Shown piece after piece: positions 55,901 through 62,340 of a stretch of 64,000 bases of DNA. Numbering within the stretch: position 1 is the first letter of the stretch; each line of letters opens with the position of its first letter. Made by a program: the position numbers and the translations under genes. This stretch comes from Leptolyngbyaceae cyanobacterium. GTDB taxonomy: Bacteria; Cyanobacteriota; Cyanobacteriia; Cyanobacteriales; Aerosakkonemataceae. Location of the stretch: contig DATNQN010000084.1 of assembly GCA_036703985.1 (NCBI GenBank), positions 53,970 through 117,969 on the forward strand, read 5' to 3'. A model generated the notes under the pieces. The model worked only from the letters and a program-made list of their open reading frames with translations. It did not search any database and was not told where the DNA came from.

Positions 55901-57359
55901 TTCCCAAACTCTCAACAGGGAACAAAATACTGGCGAACAAACAATCATTGAAAGCGTACCGAGAACGCCGATAGACTCGGAATTGGGACTGCTGGAAGAA
56001 GTCTTTACCAGACAATACGAAGCTTATATTGCTCAAAATACTCCAGTGATACCAGTTACCATCAAAACATTGTCAGAAATTCAAGCATCACTTCGTCAAG
56101 CAGACAAACAAACTGGCGTTAAAACAGCCCTTCTCTATATCGTATTCGGTCGCAACAGACAAGGATTAGATGGATTAGTAGCTTGTCCCAGACAGCAATT
56201 GCAACAGGTAGGATCGGGTTCGACTAGTTCTGCACTACCAGTGCAAGATAGCTCGATCGATGGAATTGATAGTAGTAATTTAAGCATACAAAGGGGGAGT
56301 TGTCAAAGTCAAGCCAGCGATGAAGTAGAAATAGTATTAGTCACGGCAGAAGGTTTGCCAAAGCGTCAGCGCTTACCTAATCTTACGCGATCGCAAATCA
56401 TGGCTGTTGCCAAACAATTTCAATCGGAAGTTACCGATAAAACCAAACTAGATACTACCAGCTATTTACAACCTGCACAACAACTTTATCAATGGTTAAT
56501 TCCCCCCATAGAACCAATTTTAAAAGCCCAAGGAATTGAAAATTTAGTATTTATTCCCGATGCTGGTTTAAGATCTTTGCCAGTAGCTGCCCTTAACGAT
56601 GGTAAGCAATTTTTAGTAGAGAGATATAGCGTTTCTCTGATGCCCAGTTTCAGTTTAACCAATCCCCGTTATTTCAGTCTGAAAAACTCATCTGTACTGG
56701 CAATGGGTGCAGACAAATTTACCGATTTATCTCCCCTTCCAGCCGTCCCAGTAGAATTATCAACTATCGCCAATCAACTCTGGTCTGGTGAAGTAGCGAT
56801 CAATGAAGATTTTACAGTTAATAATCTCAAATCTTTACGCACGGCAAAACCATTTGGCATCGTACACTTAGCCACCCACGCCCAATTTTTACCAGGGCCA
56901 CCCAGAAATTCTTTTATCCAATTTTGGGATACTAAACTGGGAATCGACCAGATGCGCGATTTTAGCTGGAACGACCCCCCCGTACACCTTTTGGTACTGA
57001 GTGCTTGTCGAACTGCGATCGGTGATTTAGATGTAGAATTAGGCTTTGGCGGACTAGCAATCCAAGCCGGAGTAAAAACTACCCTAGCTAGTTTGTGGTA
57101 TGTCAGCGATGAAGGCACATTGGGTTTGATGACAGAATTTTACGAACAGTTGCAAACTGCCCCCATTCGTGCAGAAGCTCTTAGAAAAGCGCAAGTAGCA
57201 TTATTAACCGGAGAAGTACGTTTAGAAAACGGTCAATTATTAGGTGTGGGAAATCGCAATAGTATTCCTTTACCTGTTGAATTAAGTCAATTAGGCAATG
57301 TCAGTTTTACTCATCCTTATTATTGGGCTTCTTTTACGATGATTGGCAATCCTTGGTGA
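46965..57359 (+). CDS. Glycosyltransferase 2 - TPS/haemagglutinin repeats - CHAT peptidase giant protein
   Basis: This is a single 3464-codon frame with three parts. Residues 1-245 are a GT-A glycosyltransferase (VVIINYNRQQYLGFAIKSVL, DDGSTDNS, D90-S-D92, AQDYDLCLRL). Residues 266-290 form an internal signal-like helix (LWLAAIPIVGSIGITPSFAQ). Then come a TPS domain (TSGDRANLFHSFTQFNLNYG, LFLMNPAGIVFGANASLNVP) and about 2500 residues of beta-repeats, with an exact 163-residue tandem period at 1923-2411. After a poly-proline linker (near 2965) the last 320 residues are a CHAT domain with catalytic His3305 (HLATHAQF) and Cys3348 (LSACRTAIG). The repeats suggest an outer-membrane-exported fibre with a caspase-like tip. 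The N-terminal transferase would place the signal internally, which is hard to reconcile with export. No frameshift or credible second start separates the parts. Confidence 0.9.
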   Translation: MSAPISVVIINYNRQQYLGFAIKSVLQQTNGDFELLIWDDGSTDNSVEIAREYANRDRRIEVVAATHQGYTRSLKSAIAKTTGTYIGWVDSDDLLAPMALAETVKILEKEPQIGLVYTDYIDIDEHNNFIGYGQRCRIPYSPERLLIDFITFHFRLIRRSVFEQVGGIDETFECAQDYDLCLRLSEATEVRQINEPLYYYRHHSGSISQQKRLPQILNAYNAMVKALQRRKLDREWEIYLQIYRENQQIQGRFSLQKKRNSKVANLQKACLWLAAIPIVGSIGITPSFAQSITPAPDGTNTIVNPQGNQYNITGGQTSGDRANLFHSFTQFNLNYGEIANFQSAIEIQNILARVIGGDASRINGLIQVTGSNANLFLMNPAGIVFGANASLNVPGSFLATTANGIGFNNNWFNAAGTNNYSSLVGTPNSFAFTMQQPGSVVNSGNLIVGTGESLTLLGGNVVNTGNLKAPGGQITLASVPGEKLVRLSQEGFVLSLDIQIPTKNENLPNNWDLPVLSLPQLLTGGSGVNATGVSVSEAGQIVLTGSGIRISENGSTAIASGNINVSGEKGGQVNVLGNKVGVVSSNIDASGINGGGNVRIGGDYRGLGKVPNSEIAFISKDSTISADSWQNGDGGRVIVWANKTTYFDGKISAAGGKNAGDGGFIEVSGKENLVFQGTANAAAPNGKTGTLLLDPAILTITDKAAGTGTQDTNLIDGSNILASDADSGENTVSWGQIAALGENANVVLEATGQITIGDVTGATPGVTEFNLVKLGLTSGSLKITSTSGSIAFADVNDLIRTEGGAITFQALGGTLTAGRFNTTGAGGDKFGSVNLEATNDLEVGSIVTNGGEIKLISTSGKITTDNLDSSSDNQGGAISVKANNDITINGFTVDSRGGLTGGNVNLTSTNGKVGFGYGGINTSSSAGTAGDILVKAATNIELDFINAKGATAGGNIQMTGDEINFSGPIAGDTIILEPSTTGRAIAIGDSLEGAGALNITTAEIADLVDGFTSITIGRTDGTGAVTINNKVFFQDDVKIQGGAITANGNIISPGNDLDIISNVGNIDTTNGELNTSSLSVGDGGDITVTAKNGNITIGNINSSSGFSNAGKATFSAANGTINVNGNINSSGGTQGSDITFETPVTLTKDATFTTGKVTGDINFNSTVDGTKQLTLTAGTSGTIRFQAVAGKNAPLGKLDITAAQNIEVTGGIFTANSDITLNSPVILKGDSEFNAGTGKITFGTTLTGDIYNLTFTTDNLNLQNTVTGTGNLIIQPFTPSLNIRLGATVVPDPSILDVGSSLAKLQDGFSLITLGRSDGSGKIAIESPITFKDPVTIQSPVGTGTIIFNGSTLTGVGNASINLIANQNITTASIIAPAGITITSNNGNIDSSIAALDASNSTGKGGDITINTPGDFLHGGILAKGNGGDGGKITVTAGGDIIGRGDEDISSQSVGASGGEITLEAGGDIITDDILSPGTINGGKITAISGGTIDLTKTGNITAGAISCSGDVNCNGGSGKGGDIFFQAVNDIIVSGWNASGVLGGGKIEVTSSSGAVSASMSSAATNGDAGDITVKAFNNITASGINSSAGGSGKGGAITATSTAGTIDTSSGTVKSSSASGIAGAIAFESPINIIVNAIDSTGIIDTGNITLTSNQINFTGAANSVKGKGIIQLQPFTASQNLNIAAADFTTLADGFSAIVFGRKDGSGIITLANPISFQDSVTIQSPSGTILVDGAITGTDDASITINGATNLNANLTTADRNITITGNTAIGKNVTISTGATSGGDIQFNGKIDGNNDITLETGIGNLTVSDDIGSATRLGNIIINSGNNITAKSITATSITQKSGTGTTSLGALNTNSPQGINLTGNIFNLNGIVITTNSGNFIINNSSPLTLVATTNFFLDGAFKQTGVGAVSTAADITTNNNDISFASPVTLIGNVVLNSDIGGGDIQFGNIVDGNFDLTLKAGTGNILFNAPVGEVTRIGNLIIDNANDIKATSITAASINQKSGAGTSNLGNLDTNTAAGINLKGNSFILNGNVTTTNAGGFIIDNASPLTLAASNKINLDGVFAQIGEGTVSTAANITTNNNDISFVSPVTLTGNVTLNTGAGAGDIAFGDIVDGNFDLILSPGAGSITFAGAVGSEIRIGNLIIENANDITSGGIIAASITQNAGTGTSTFGNLDTNTATGINLIGNIFNLNGNVTTTNGGGFTINNNSPLNLAATTNFNLDGAFKQIGAGVVSTAANITTNNNDISFASPVTLTGNITLNTGGSGDIEFNDIVDGNRDFTLNSGTGNITFGGAIGSQTRLGNLVIENANDILANGSITAASITQQSGTGTTILGSLDTNTPAGINLTGNKFSFNSAITATNNGGVTLNNSGQVNIADTADMNLTGKFNQIGQGSIFTSGDITTNNNDIRFAAPVILTGNVTFNPGTAAIVFASTLSANNNPLTLTAGQIDFGDIVSGTNTLTLQPATQDANVAIGTPILGAFNITTSEIAFLQDGFSNIIIGRDDSTGNTTINNVTFYNPVTIRGGTGAMQVNGLITGIGNASITLDSATTTLNANITTAGESIAIGRRIILGNDVTLSTGKADIVFNGIVDGNRQLTLNAGSGNVRFNGAVGAVNPLANLDINGQRIFVAGGINTTNGLSFNIPITLTDDATFSGGAGNDIAFNIIDNQGDRANNLFLNPGNGNVTFNAPVKGIGDIVISSANNLTVASTIEAASLQHSNGTGEINLQGNVITTGVGVDLRTDGSIRTADIISNNGNITAVSNNSNVEVGNLDASSAKGAGGAIALYSEKGAVIGKNLRSTGETAGGSVTVVSGDRISLGNIDVSATVGKGGVVFIDPPNDVEVGTLKAQGGNDGAGGSVDITTARFFRSNGSFIDRNGIDSSISTAGSTSPGSIIIRHGGGDLNTPFIVGSSAANGSSAALTTGVDTIVPTQSFPGPFTIGNIQLITSAPPPPPPPPPETDIPSEISQTLNREQNTGEQTIIESVPRTPIDSELGLLEEVFTRQYEAYIAQNTPVIPVTIKTLSEIQASLRQADKQTGVKTALLYIVFGRNRQGLDGLVACPRQQLQQVGSGSTSSALPVQDSSIDGIDSSNLSIQRGSCQSQASDEVEIVLVTAEGLPKRQRLPNLTRSQIMAVAKQFQSEVTDKTKLDTTSYLQPAQQLYQWLIPPIEPILKAQGIENLVFIPDAGLRSLPVAALNDGKQFLVERYSVSLMPSFSLTNPRYFSLKNSSVLAMGADKFTDLSPLPAVPVELSTIANQLWSGEVAINEDFTVNNLKSLRTAKPFGIVHLATHAQFLPGPPRNSFIQFWDTKLGIDQMRDFSWNDPPVHLLVLSACRTAIGDLDVELGFGGLAIQAGVKTTLASLWYVSDEGTLGLMTEFYEQLQTAPIRAEALRKAQVALLTGEVRLENGQLLGVGNRNSIPLPVELSQLGNVSFTHPYYWASFTMIGNPW
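52239..54197 (+). repeat. Tandem repeat of 489 bp within the giant exoprotein gene
   Basis: There are four coding units, starting at 52239, 52731, 53220 and 53709. The last three are exactly 489 bp (163 codons) and the first is 492. Each opens with a version of ITTNNNDISFASPVTLTGNV and contains DGNFDLTL, R-I-G-N-L-I-I-E-N-A-N-D-I, SITAASITQ-S-G-T-G-T, LDTNTAxGINLxGN and NLDGAFKQIGxGxVSTAAN. DNA identity between units is high by eye, so recombination between them is likely and copy number may vary. Confidence 0.9.
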
Positions 57360-57400
57360 TCGCGATCTTACCTGAAAAACGTATATCCTAGTTTATGTTT

Positions 57401-57447
57401 GTAGTGAGGACTTCAGTCCTCATTCCGAGGACTAAAGTCCTCACTAC
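57401..57447. repeat. Inverted repeat GTAGTGAGGACTT(C/T)AGTCCTCA
   Basis: About 20-bp arms with one mismatch lie 42 bases after the giant gene. The element belongs to the same family as 12971-13023 and may act as a transcription end. Confidence 0.7.
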
Positions 57448-57534
57448 GAACTATTATGAAAACAGAACTTACAGATTACAATGGGTAAGTGATATTGCCG
57501 TTAAGCACGCTGCACAAACGCACCGCAATTATCG

Positions 57535-57768
57535 ATGAACACCACTAACGAGATTCGCCAACAAATCAAAGAATACGTCGATCGATTATCCCCTGAACGA
57601 TTGCGTGTTGCTGCTGATTTTTTAGCTTATTTGGCAGAACGCGAAAGTAACGAAGCAACTGAGGAATTGTTAGAAATTCCTGGTTTTGTAGAAGCTTTTG
57701 AGCGGGGTAAACAGGATGTTGTCGCAGGAAGAGTAACTGACTGGCAAAAAGTACGAGACGATATATAA
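57535..57768 (+). CDS. Small antitoxin-like protein
   Basis: This 77-residue acidic protein has a helical N terminus (EIRQQIKEYVDRLSPERLRVAADFLAYLAERES) and the C-terminal LEIPGFVEAFERGKQDVVAG then V-T-D-W-Q-K-V-R-D-D-I. Such proteins are annotated as orphan antitoxins or DUF2281-like in cyanobacteria. No toxin gene directly follows. Confidence 0.7.
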   Translation: MNTTNEIRQQIKEYVDRLSPERLRVAADFLAYLAERESNEATEELLEIPGFVEAFERGKQDVVAGRVTDWQKVRDDI

Positions 57769-57876
57769 AGTACAGTTATCAATAGTGCTAAAGGAACTGC
57801 TTTCTAAACTTTATGTTACAATGGCGCTAGCAAAGAGTCTAAACTAAATATTTTCAATTATTAATTTCGCAAAATT

Positions 57877-58140
57877 ATGGCAGCAACAAATTTGAATCAA
57901 ATAATTGAACAGCTTGATACCCTTGAAATAGAAGAAATTAAAGAACTTAATAAAGCAATTCAAAAATCTCTTACTGAACGGGAAGAAGCTCTTAATAAAT
58001 CAGCTTTTCACCAAGCTCTGATTAAGTCAGGATTAGTTAAGGAGATTAGGCATCCTGCATATCAACCGATCGCGGAAAGAAATTTAATTCAGATCGAGGG
58101 AAAGCCTGTTTCTGAAACTATCATTGAGGAACGGCGTTAG
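57877..58140 (+). CDS. Antitoxin-like protein paired with a broken PIN toxin
   Basis: This 87-residue helical protein (LNQIIEQLDTLEIEEIKELN, KAIQKSLTEREE) ends with P-V-S-E-T-I-I-E-E-R-R, typical of the toxin-binding tails of VapB-like antitoxins that precede PIN toxins. The stop codon is directly followed by the ATG of a truncated PIN-like frame. The antitoxin appears intact. Confidence 0.7.
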   Translation: MAATNLNQIIEQLDTLEIEEIKELNKAIQKSLTEREEALNKSAFHQALIKSGLVKEIRHPAYQPIAERNLIQIEGKPVSETIIEERR

Positions 58141-58287
58141 ATGGCAATTTACTTCATAGATAGCACCTTAGCGGTTGAAACCGCAGCTACACAAACGAAA
58201 CCTGCTTACGCAGGTTACAAAACCCTTGATTTTCGGTTAGTCCGCGCAGGCGGACTTGGTTTGTATAGCCCCAGAATTCTATTCTGA
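58141..58287 (+). pseudogene. PIN-domain toxin start, truncated by a palindromic repeat
   Basis: The frame begins M-A-I-Y-F-I-D-S, the usual first strand and catalytic Asp of VapC/PIN toxins that start directly after an antitoxin stop. From the ninth codon it reads through the repeat at 58168-58289 and ends after 48 codons with no PIN features. No remainder of the toxin is found downstream, so insertion came with deletion. Confidence 0.65.
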
Positions 58288-58289
58288 GG
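58168..58289. mobile_element. Palindromic MITE-like element
   Basis: This roughly 120-bp non-autonomous element is built as mirrored modules. Its left side has hairpin GCGGTTGAAACCGC, spacer GCTACACAAACGAA and hairpin ACCTGCTTACGCAGGT. Its right side in reverse has hairpin CAGAATAGAATTCTG, GGCTATACAAACCAAG and a TCCGCCTGCGCGGA hairpin. Similar elements are, as I recall, widespread in filamentous cyanobacteria. It interrupts the PIN toxin. Confidence 0.7.
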
Positions 58290-58300
58290 GTTTGGTGCTG

Positions 58301-58744
58301 CTAGCGATTCCGATTTGGAAAAGGAATCGGGCTTCCTTCTGCGGCGCTGCGTTGACGGCTGCGGTTACGCTGATTATTCCAGAAAGTAGTTACTATTCTG
58401 CCATTCTGTGTCACTACAGTAGCATTGCGACCTTCATAGCGCACTCTGGGTCTGCCATTCTGTCCACGTCGATGCGGTTGACGAACAACCCTACCTTCTC
58501 GAACTGCTTGAAGTATCTCTCTCGCAGGAATGTTGCGTTGTCTCCTTCGGGTCTGACCGTGATTGCTGGGATTGGGTAAAAAACCGCGAAGACGAGTTCC
58601 AATAATACCAGTACGAGGTGTTGGATTGCGAGGACTCCGATTTAAACGAATGCGAGGTTTAGCAAATGCTGCACCAACATCAGACAACAGAATCACAGCA
58701 GTTACAAGTAAAGCCAAAACTGATTTGAAACGAGATGTTTTCAT
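58301..58744 (-). CDS. Secreted Arg-rich protein with DUF4258/BECR-like C terminus
   Basis: This 147-residue protein has a signal peptide (FKSVLALLVTAVILLSDVGA-AFA). An Arg/Pro-rich region follows, and then a small domain reading AREILQAVREGRVV, GRPRVRYEGRNATVV and NGRIVTTFW. That order resembles DUF4258-like members of the BECR RNase fold found in polymorphic toxins, but the usual catalytic His is not obvious, so it is tentative. It is the last gene in a row of four minus-strand exported proteins. Confidence 0.72.
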   Translation of the reverse strand: MKTSRFKSVLALLVTAVILLSDVGAAFAKPRIRLNRSPRNPTPRTGIIGTRLRGFLPNPSNHGQTRRRQRNIPAREILQAVREGRVVRQPHRRGQNGRPRVRYEGRNATVVTQNGRIVTTFWNNQRNRSRQRSAAEGSPIPFPNRNR

Positions 58745-58800
58745 CAGAGATTCTCCTTGCTAGTTGATTTGGGTGAATAATAGCCTAATAAATAATTTAT

Positions 58801-59361
58801 CTAGCGACAGGGGTTTGTAAGTTGGTAATTTCGATGCTTTGGGAAAAACTGACCTATAAGCCTACCTGATTTCACACCTAAAACATAACTTCTTCGATTT
58901 AATATACCCAATGTACCGCTAACTTGACACTGTTGATTAGCACTGATACTACTGAGGATTTCCTTATTTTCCTCTACTACCTTTCTAATTTCTCGTACAA
59001 TATCACGATAATCCATATCTTCATCAAAAAATGTTTGGTACTGTTCTCGTGAACCATCCCAATACTTAGGATGATGACTTTGGAAAATATGCCGCATTCC
59101 GTCTCGGTTCAACGTAAAATATACAGAACGACTTACTCTAAAAGTTTGCGTTCTGAATCCTCTCAAAGCCTCATTCAAATTACCTCTTCTAGGTCGTGGG
59201 ATGATAGTTTCTCTTTTCAAGAAAATTTCATTTACACCATTGGCTGAAACACCGATTTTACTTACAGATTCCTGAGATTTGTAGAAATTTTTAGCTTCAG
59301 CTTGGAAAGACAATCCTAGAATTATAAGTAATGAAGCCGTTAGTTTTAAAGGTATTTTCAT
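58801..59361 (-). CDS. Secreted hypothetical protein with EndoU/BECR-like motif
   Basis: From ATG 59361 the product is about 186 residues with a signal peptide (LKLTASLLIILGLSFQAEAK). The mature part has YFTLNRDGMRHIFQSHHPKYW, an acidic helix (DYRDIVREIRKVVEENKEIL) and a C-terminal strand pair YVLGVKSGRLIGQFFP. The H-I-x3-H-H arrangement followed by a terminal G-x-F-F-P strand recalls EndoU or other BECR-fold toxin nucleases. This is an inference from pattern only. A TTG start at 59394 would overlap the upstream gene and is less likely. Confidence 0.72.
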   Translation of the reverse strand: MKIPLKLTASLLIILGLSFQAEAKNFYKSQESVSKIGVSANGVNEIFLKRETIIPRPRRGNLNEALRGFRTQTFRVSRSVYFTLNRDGMRHIFQSHHPKYWDGSREQYQTFFDEDMDYRDIVREIRKVVEENKEILSSISANQQCQVSGTLGILNRRSYVLGVKSGRLIGQFFPKHRNYQLTNPCR

Positions 59362-59371
59362 AGCTAAAATC

Positions 59372-60115
59372 TTAGGCAAATTTGACTTCAACAATTATAT
59401 TTCGGCGCGGCTGACCACCACCTTCAACAATTACCTCGACATTGCCACGTCCGCCTGGGCCAGATTGAATTAAATCATAGCGAGAAGTAACTTCACCCAA
59501 AACTGTGCGATAGTTTTGAAAACAAACATTTCGGTTCCCTCTTGCATCAGAAAAAGTATCTCCTTCCCAACTACACCAATCATCAAATCCAGAATGCACT
59601 GGCAGAATTAATTGTGCAACCAAATTAGGAGGAAGTCCCTGTTTTGCTAATACCTCAGTCGCAACATGAATACCTGTCATTGTAGGGCCAGTAATTTTCG
59701 CAGTGCTGTTTTTACTGTCAAACTTCTGAACAAAGCCAAACCCAACATTCGGCAATTGCCATGTATCCTGTTTTTCCTGACCCCAAAAAATCGTTGTTTG
59801 TGCTTGTGCTAATTCTGTTTGGTTTCTGCTAAATTGGCGTTCGACAAACTGTTGGTCAGCAAGCTGGATGGCTAATAGTTGTTCTTGAGAGAGGGCAGAA
59901 TCAGCACCAAAACCACTAGATAAAGCGCGTCTAATTACTCTGCCAGCTGCATAACGTATTAAACCCCCAAAAACTGCACGGGATGATAATGCTCTAAGCA
60001 AAAAAGGAATAATGAATGCTTCTGCTGGCTTTGGGAAAAATATACCAGATGTAGTTGCCAAGGACGCGCCACCTAAAATAGCTAATTGAGTAAATTTACG
60101 TCTGTTGAGACTCAT
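59372..60115 (-). CDS. Tat-exported hypothetical protein
   Basis: This 247-residue protein has a twin-arginine signal (SLNRRKFTQLAILGGASLAT) cleaved near PAEAF. A Gly/Ala/Arg hydrophobic helix region follows, then a Gln-rich helix (LSQEQLLAIQLADQQFVERQ) and a globular C terminus with FDDWCSWEGDTFSDARGNRN and two Cys. No family is recognised. It begins two bases after the preceding gene stop and ends ten bases before the next start, so these are co-transcribed. Confidence 0.78.
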   Translation of the reverse strand: MSLNRRKFTQLAILGGASLATTSGIFFPKPAEAFIIPFLLRALSSRAVFGGLIRYAAGRVIRRALSSGFGADSALSQEQLLAIQLADQQFVERQFSRNQTELAQAQTTIFWGQEKQDTWQLPNVGFGFVQKFDSKNSTAKITGPTMTGIHVATEVLAKQGLPPNLVAQLILPVHSGFDDWCSWEGDTFSDARGNRNVCFQNYRTVLGEVTSRYDLIQSGPGGRGNVEVIVEGGGQPRRNIIVEVKFA

Positions 60116-60117
60116 AA

Positions 60118-60639
60118 TTAATACCTCTGGCCAGGAGAAGAGGAAATAGGCTCAAGTAGGGCTTGGACAAACGAAACTCGATCCGCGAATATGCTGTTAG
60201 GATTATTGTTAGGAACTTCTATTGCAACACTACTTACGTTGCTGACATCCAATAATAAAAGGGATTTTTCACCTGGGGACAGCGATCTGGAAGCAGCCAG
60301 ATTTCCATCAAGGTAAACGTTGACCTCTATAGGCTTACGAGTTCTCGTATCATCAGTAACACCAAAGGCCAAACGGAGAGTTTTAAATCTGGGGGGAGAG
60401 CCAGCAGGTCTAATCCGACAGGTAATTAATGAGTCGCTAGTAGTCATATAAAAAATTTCGGTAAATACTTCTCTACCGATAGAGATATCCTGCTGACTGC
60501 TTCTCATACCTCTGCCTCGAACGCAATCAGTCGAAAATAGAGAAGTGGTGCGCTGTTGTCCTTGTGCTACTTGCCAAGCCGATCCCCCCAAAACTACAGA
60601 TATTGCCCCAATTGCAGCAAGTTTACGAATAAGCTTCAT
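60118..60639 (-). CDS. Secreted beta-rich hypothetical protein
   Basis: This 173-residue protein has a signal peptide (LAAIGAISVVLGGSAWQVAQG). The mature domain has VFTEIFYMTT, LRLAFGVTDD and EVNVYLDGNLAASRSLSPGE followed by L-L-L-L-D-V-S-N-V-S-S-V-A-I-E-V. This resembles a carbohydrate-binding NPCBM-like beta-sandwich, but it is short and the call is tentative. It is the first gene of the exported cluster, and its promoter is in the gap to the divergent STAND gene. Confidence 0.75.
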   Translation of the reverse strand: MKLIRKLAAIGAISVVLGGSAWQVAQGQQRTTSLFSTDCVRGRGMRSSQQDISIGREVFTEIFYMTTSDSLITCRIRPAGSPPRFKTLRLAFGVTDDTRTRKPIEVNVYLDGNLAASRSLSPGEKSLLLLDVSNVSSVAIEVPNNNPNSIFADRVSFVQALLEPISSSPGQRY

Positions 60640-60873
60640 TTTTACCCTGCTCTCTACCGTTTGCGCTGTATTACTTAAAAAAGTAGAAATTTATCTGATC
60701 GGTAAAATGTCATTTGTCTTATAGTAAATCCCCTGTGTTAAACGCTACTAACTGAAAAAAACAGGTTTTATCGGATTTTTATAACAAATTTTTAAGTAAA
60801 ACCCAGAAAAAACATGATTTTGTTGGTTTATACTAAGCTATAATCTCCAAAATTCTTATCCTACCTAGCCTCT

Positions 60874-62235
60874 ATGACTATTACGGAAGTTTTACAATTT
60901 GTAGATCGAATAGTCGAAAAACAAACAGGTAAACACCTAGATGATCTGGAAAAAGATGTCATTCAAGGAGTTTGGCAAGGAAAAACTTATAATCAAATTG
61001 CAGATGAATGTGGCTATGATAAAAACTATGTTGGAGATGTTAGTCGTCAGTTATTTAAGACTTTATCCGAACAGCTAAATGAAAATATTAATAAATCTAA
61101 TTTTGGCTGGGCAATTGAGAGAGTTATTAATTCTCATTTTGTTGGTGTAAATACTAATATTACCTATTGTCCGTTTTATCCTCACCCAGATCCAAATCAA
61201 TCTATCAATAAGGAAGAGAAAACGACCAAAAATACAAGTTACCACGATTTAACCCTAGCACCCAAAATCACTCATTTCTACGATCGCACAACCGAACTCC
61301 AAACCCTATCCCACTGGCTAACCACCCAAAACTCTCGCCTCATCTCAGTTTTAGGACTCAGTGGAATAGGTAAAACCACCCTCGTTAAACAGTTCGTTGA
61401 CCTCAACCTATCACAATTCGATGCAATCATCTGGAAAAGCATCAAACTCTCCCCATCTTTAGATACCATCATTACTGAAATTTTCAAACTTATTAATTCC
61501 GAACTTATTCAAACTGACAATAAATTAACCCAACTTTTCGACCTTTTACGCCAGCAAAAATGTTTAATCATCCTTGATGATGTGCAAGAATTATTTACCA
61601 AAGGACAATTTGCCGGACAGTACCAAGTTCAATACAAAAACTATAAAAGCTTTTTTACAAAAATAACTGAAATCGAACATCAAAGTAGTTTAATCTTAAT
61701 TAGTCAAGAACAATGCCAAGAGATGTTTTGCTTAGATGAAGATGTATATCCTGTTAAGTGCTTGGAATTAAAAGGATTAAATAATACCGAAATTCTAAAA
61801 AGCCTGGGATTGAAAGATGAGGAAAGTTGGTTAACGCTACTTAATCTCTATGAAGGTAATCCGGTTTATTTAAAAGAGATCGGTAATTTGATTAGAAATA
61901 TATTTGGTGGTAAAGTATCTGAGTTTATTAAAGAGGATAGTTTGATTTTGACGGAAGATATGAAATTTCAGTTTAATGAATTATTTGAAAGAATGTCAAC
62001 GATCGAACAACAAATTATTAGAGAATTAAGTAAAGCTAATCAACCGATGTCAAGAGAAGATTTAAGACAAGCTTTATCCTGCTCATCAACAGACTTAATT
62101 AATGGTTTGCAATCTTTAAGTAAACGCTATTTAGTTAAATCAGTAGAGGGCGATCGAATTTCGTTTGATTTGCCTCCGGTTTTTCGAGAATATGTCAGAA
62201 GAAATTATGCTTCTTTGGGATCAATTATGCAATAG
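60874..62235 (+). CDS. Short STAND (NB-ARC) ATPase without sensor repeats
   Basis: This is a 453-residue cytosolic protein. Residues 1-85 are a helix-turn-helix-like effector-associated domain seen at the start of many cyanobacterial NB-ARC proteins (LDDLEKDVIQGVWQGKTYNQ, IADECGYDKNYVGDVSRQLF). Residues 130-340 are the NTPase, with FYDRTTELQTLSHWL, P-loop GLSGIGKTTLV (161-171), Walker B CLIILDDVQEL, and the GxP-type motif LYEGNPVYLKEIGNLI. Residues 370-450 form a winged helix (PMSREDLRQALSCSSTDLIN). Most relatives carry WD40 or TPR repeats after this; here the frame simply ends. Signalling or immunity is likely. Confidence 0.85.
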   Translation: MTITEVLQFVDRIVEKQTGKHLDDLEKDVIQGVWQGKTYNQIADECGYDKNYVGDVSRQLFKTLSEQLNENINKSNFGWAIERVINSHFVGVNTNITYCPFYPHPDPNQSINKEEKTTKNTSYHDLTLAPKITHFYDRTTELQTLSHWLTTQNSRLISVLGLSGIGKTTLVKQFVDLNLSQFDAIIWKSIKLSPSLDTIITEIFKLINSELIQTDNKLTQLFDLLRQQKCLIILDDVQELFTKGQFAGQYQVQYKNYKSFFTKITEIEHQSSLILISQEQCQEMFCLDEDVYPVKCLELKGLNNTEILKSLGLKDEESWLTLLNLYEGNPVYLKEIGNLIRNIFGGKVSEFIKEDSLILTEDMKFQFNELFERMSTIEQQIIRELSKANQPMSREDLRQALSCSSTDLINGLQSLSKRYLVKSVEGDRISFDLPPVFREYVRRNYASLGSIMQ

Positions 62236-62340
62236 TGACCGATAATTATTCAATCTAAATCGTTAATCTTCAAATTCTTCTAACGGTGTATCAAAATATC
62301 ACCTTTACTTCTGTTTGGCTATGAGATGAGTTGAATCATA

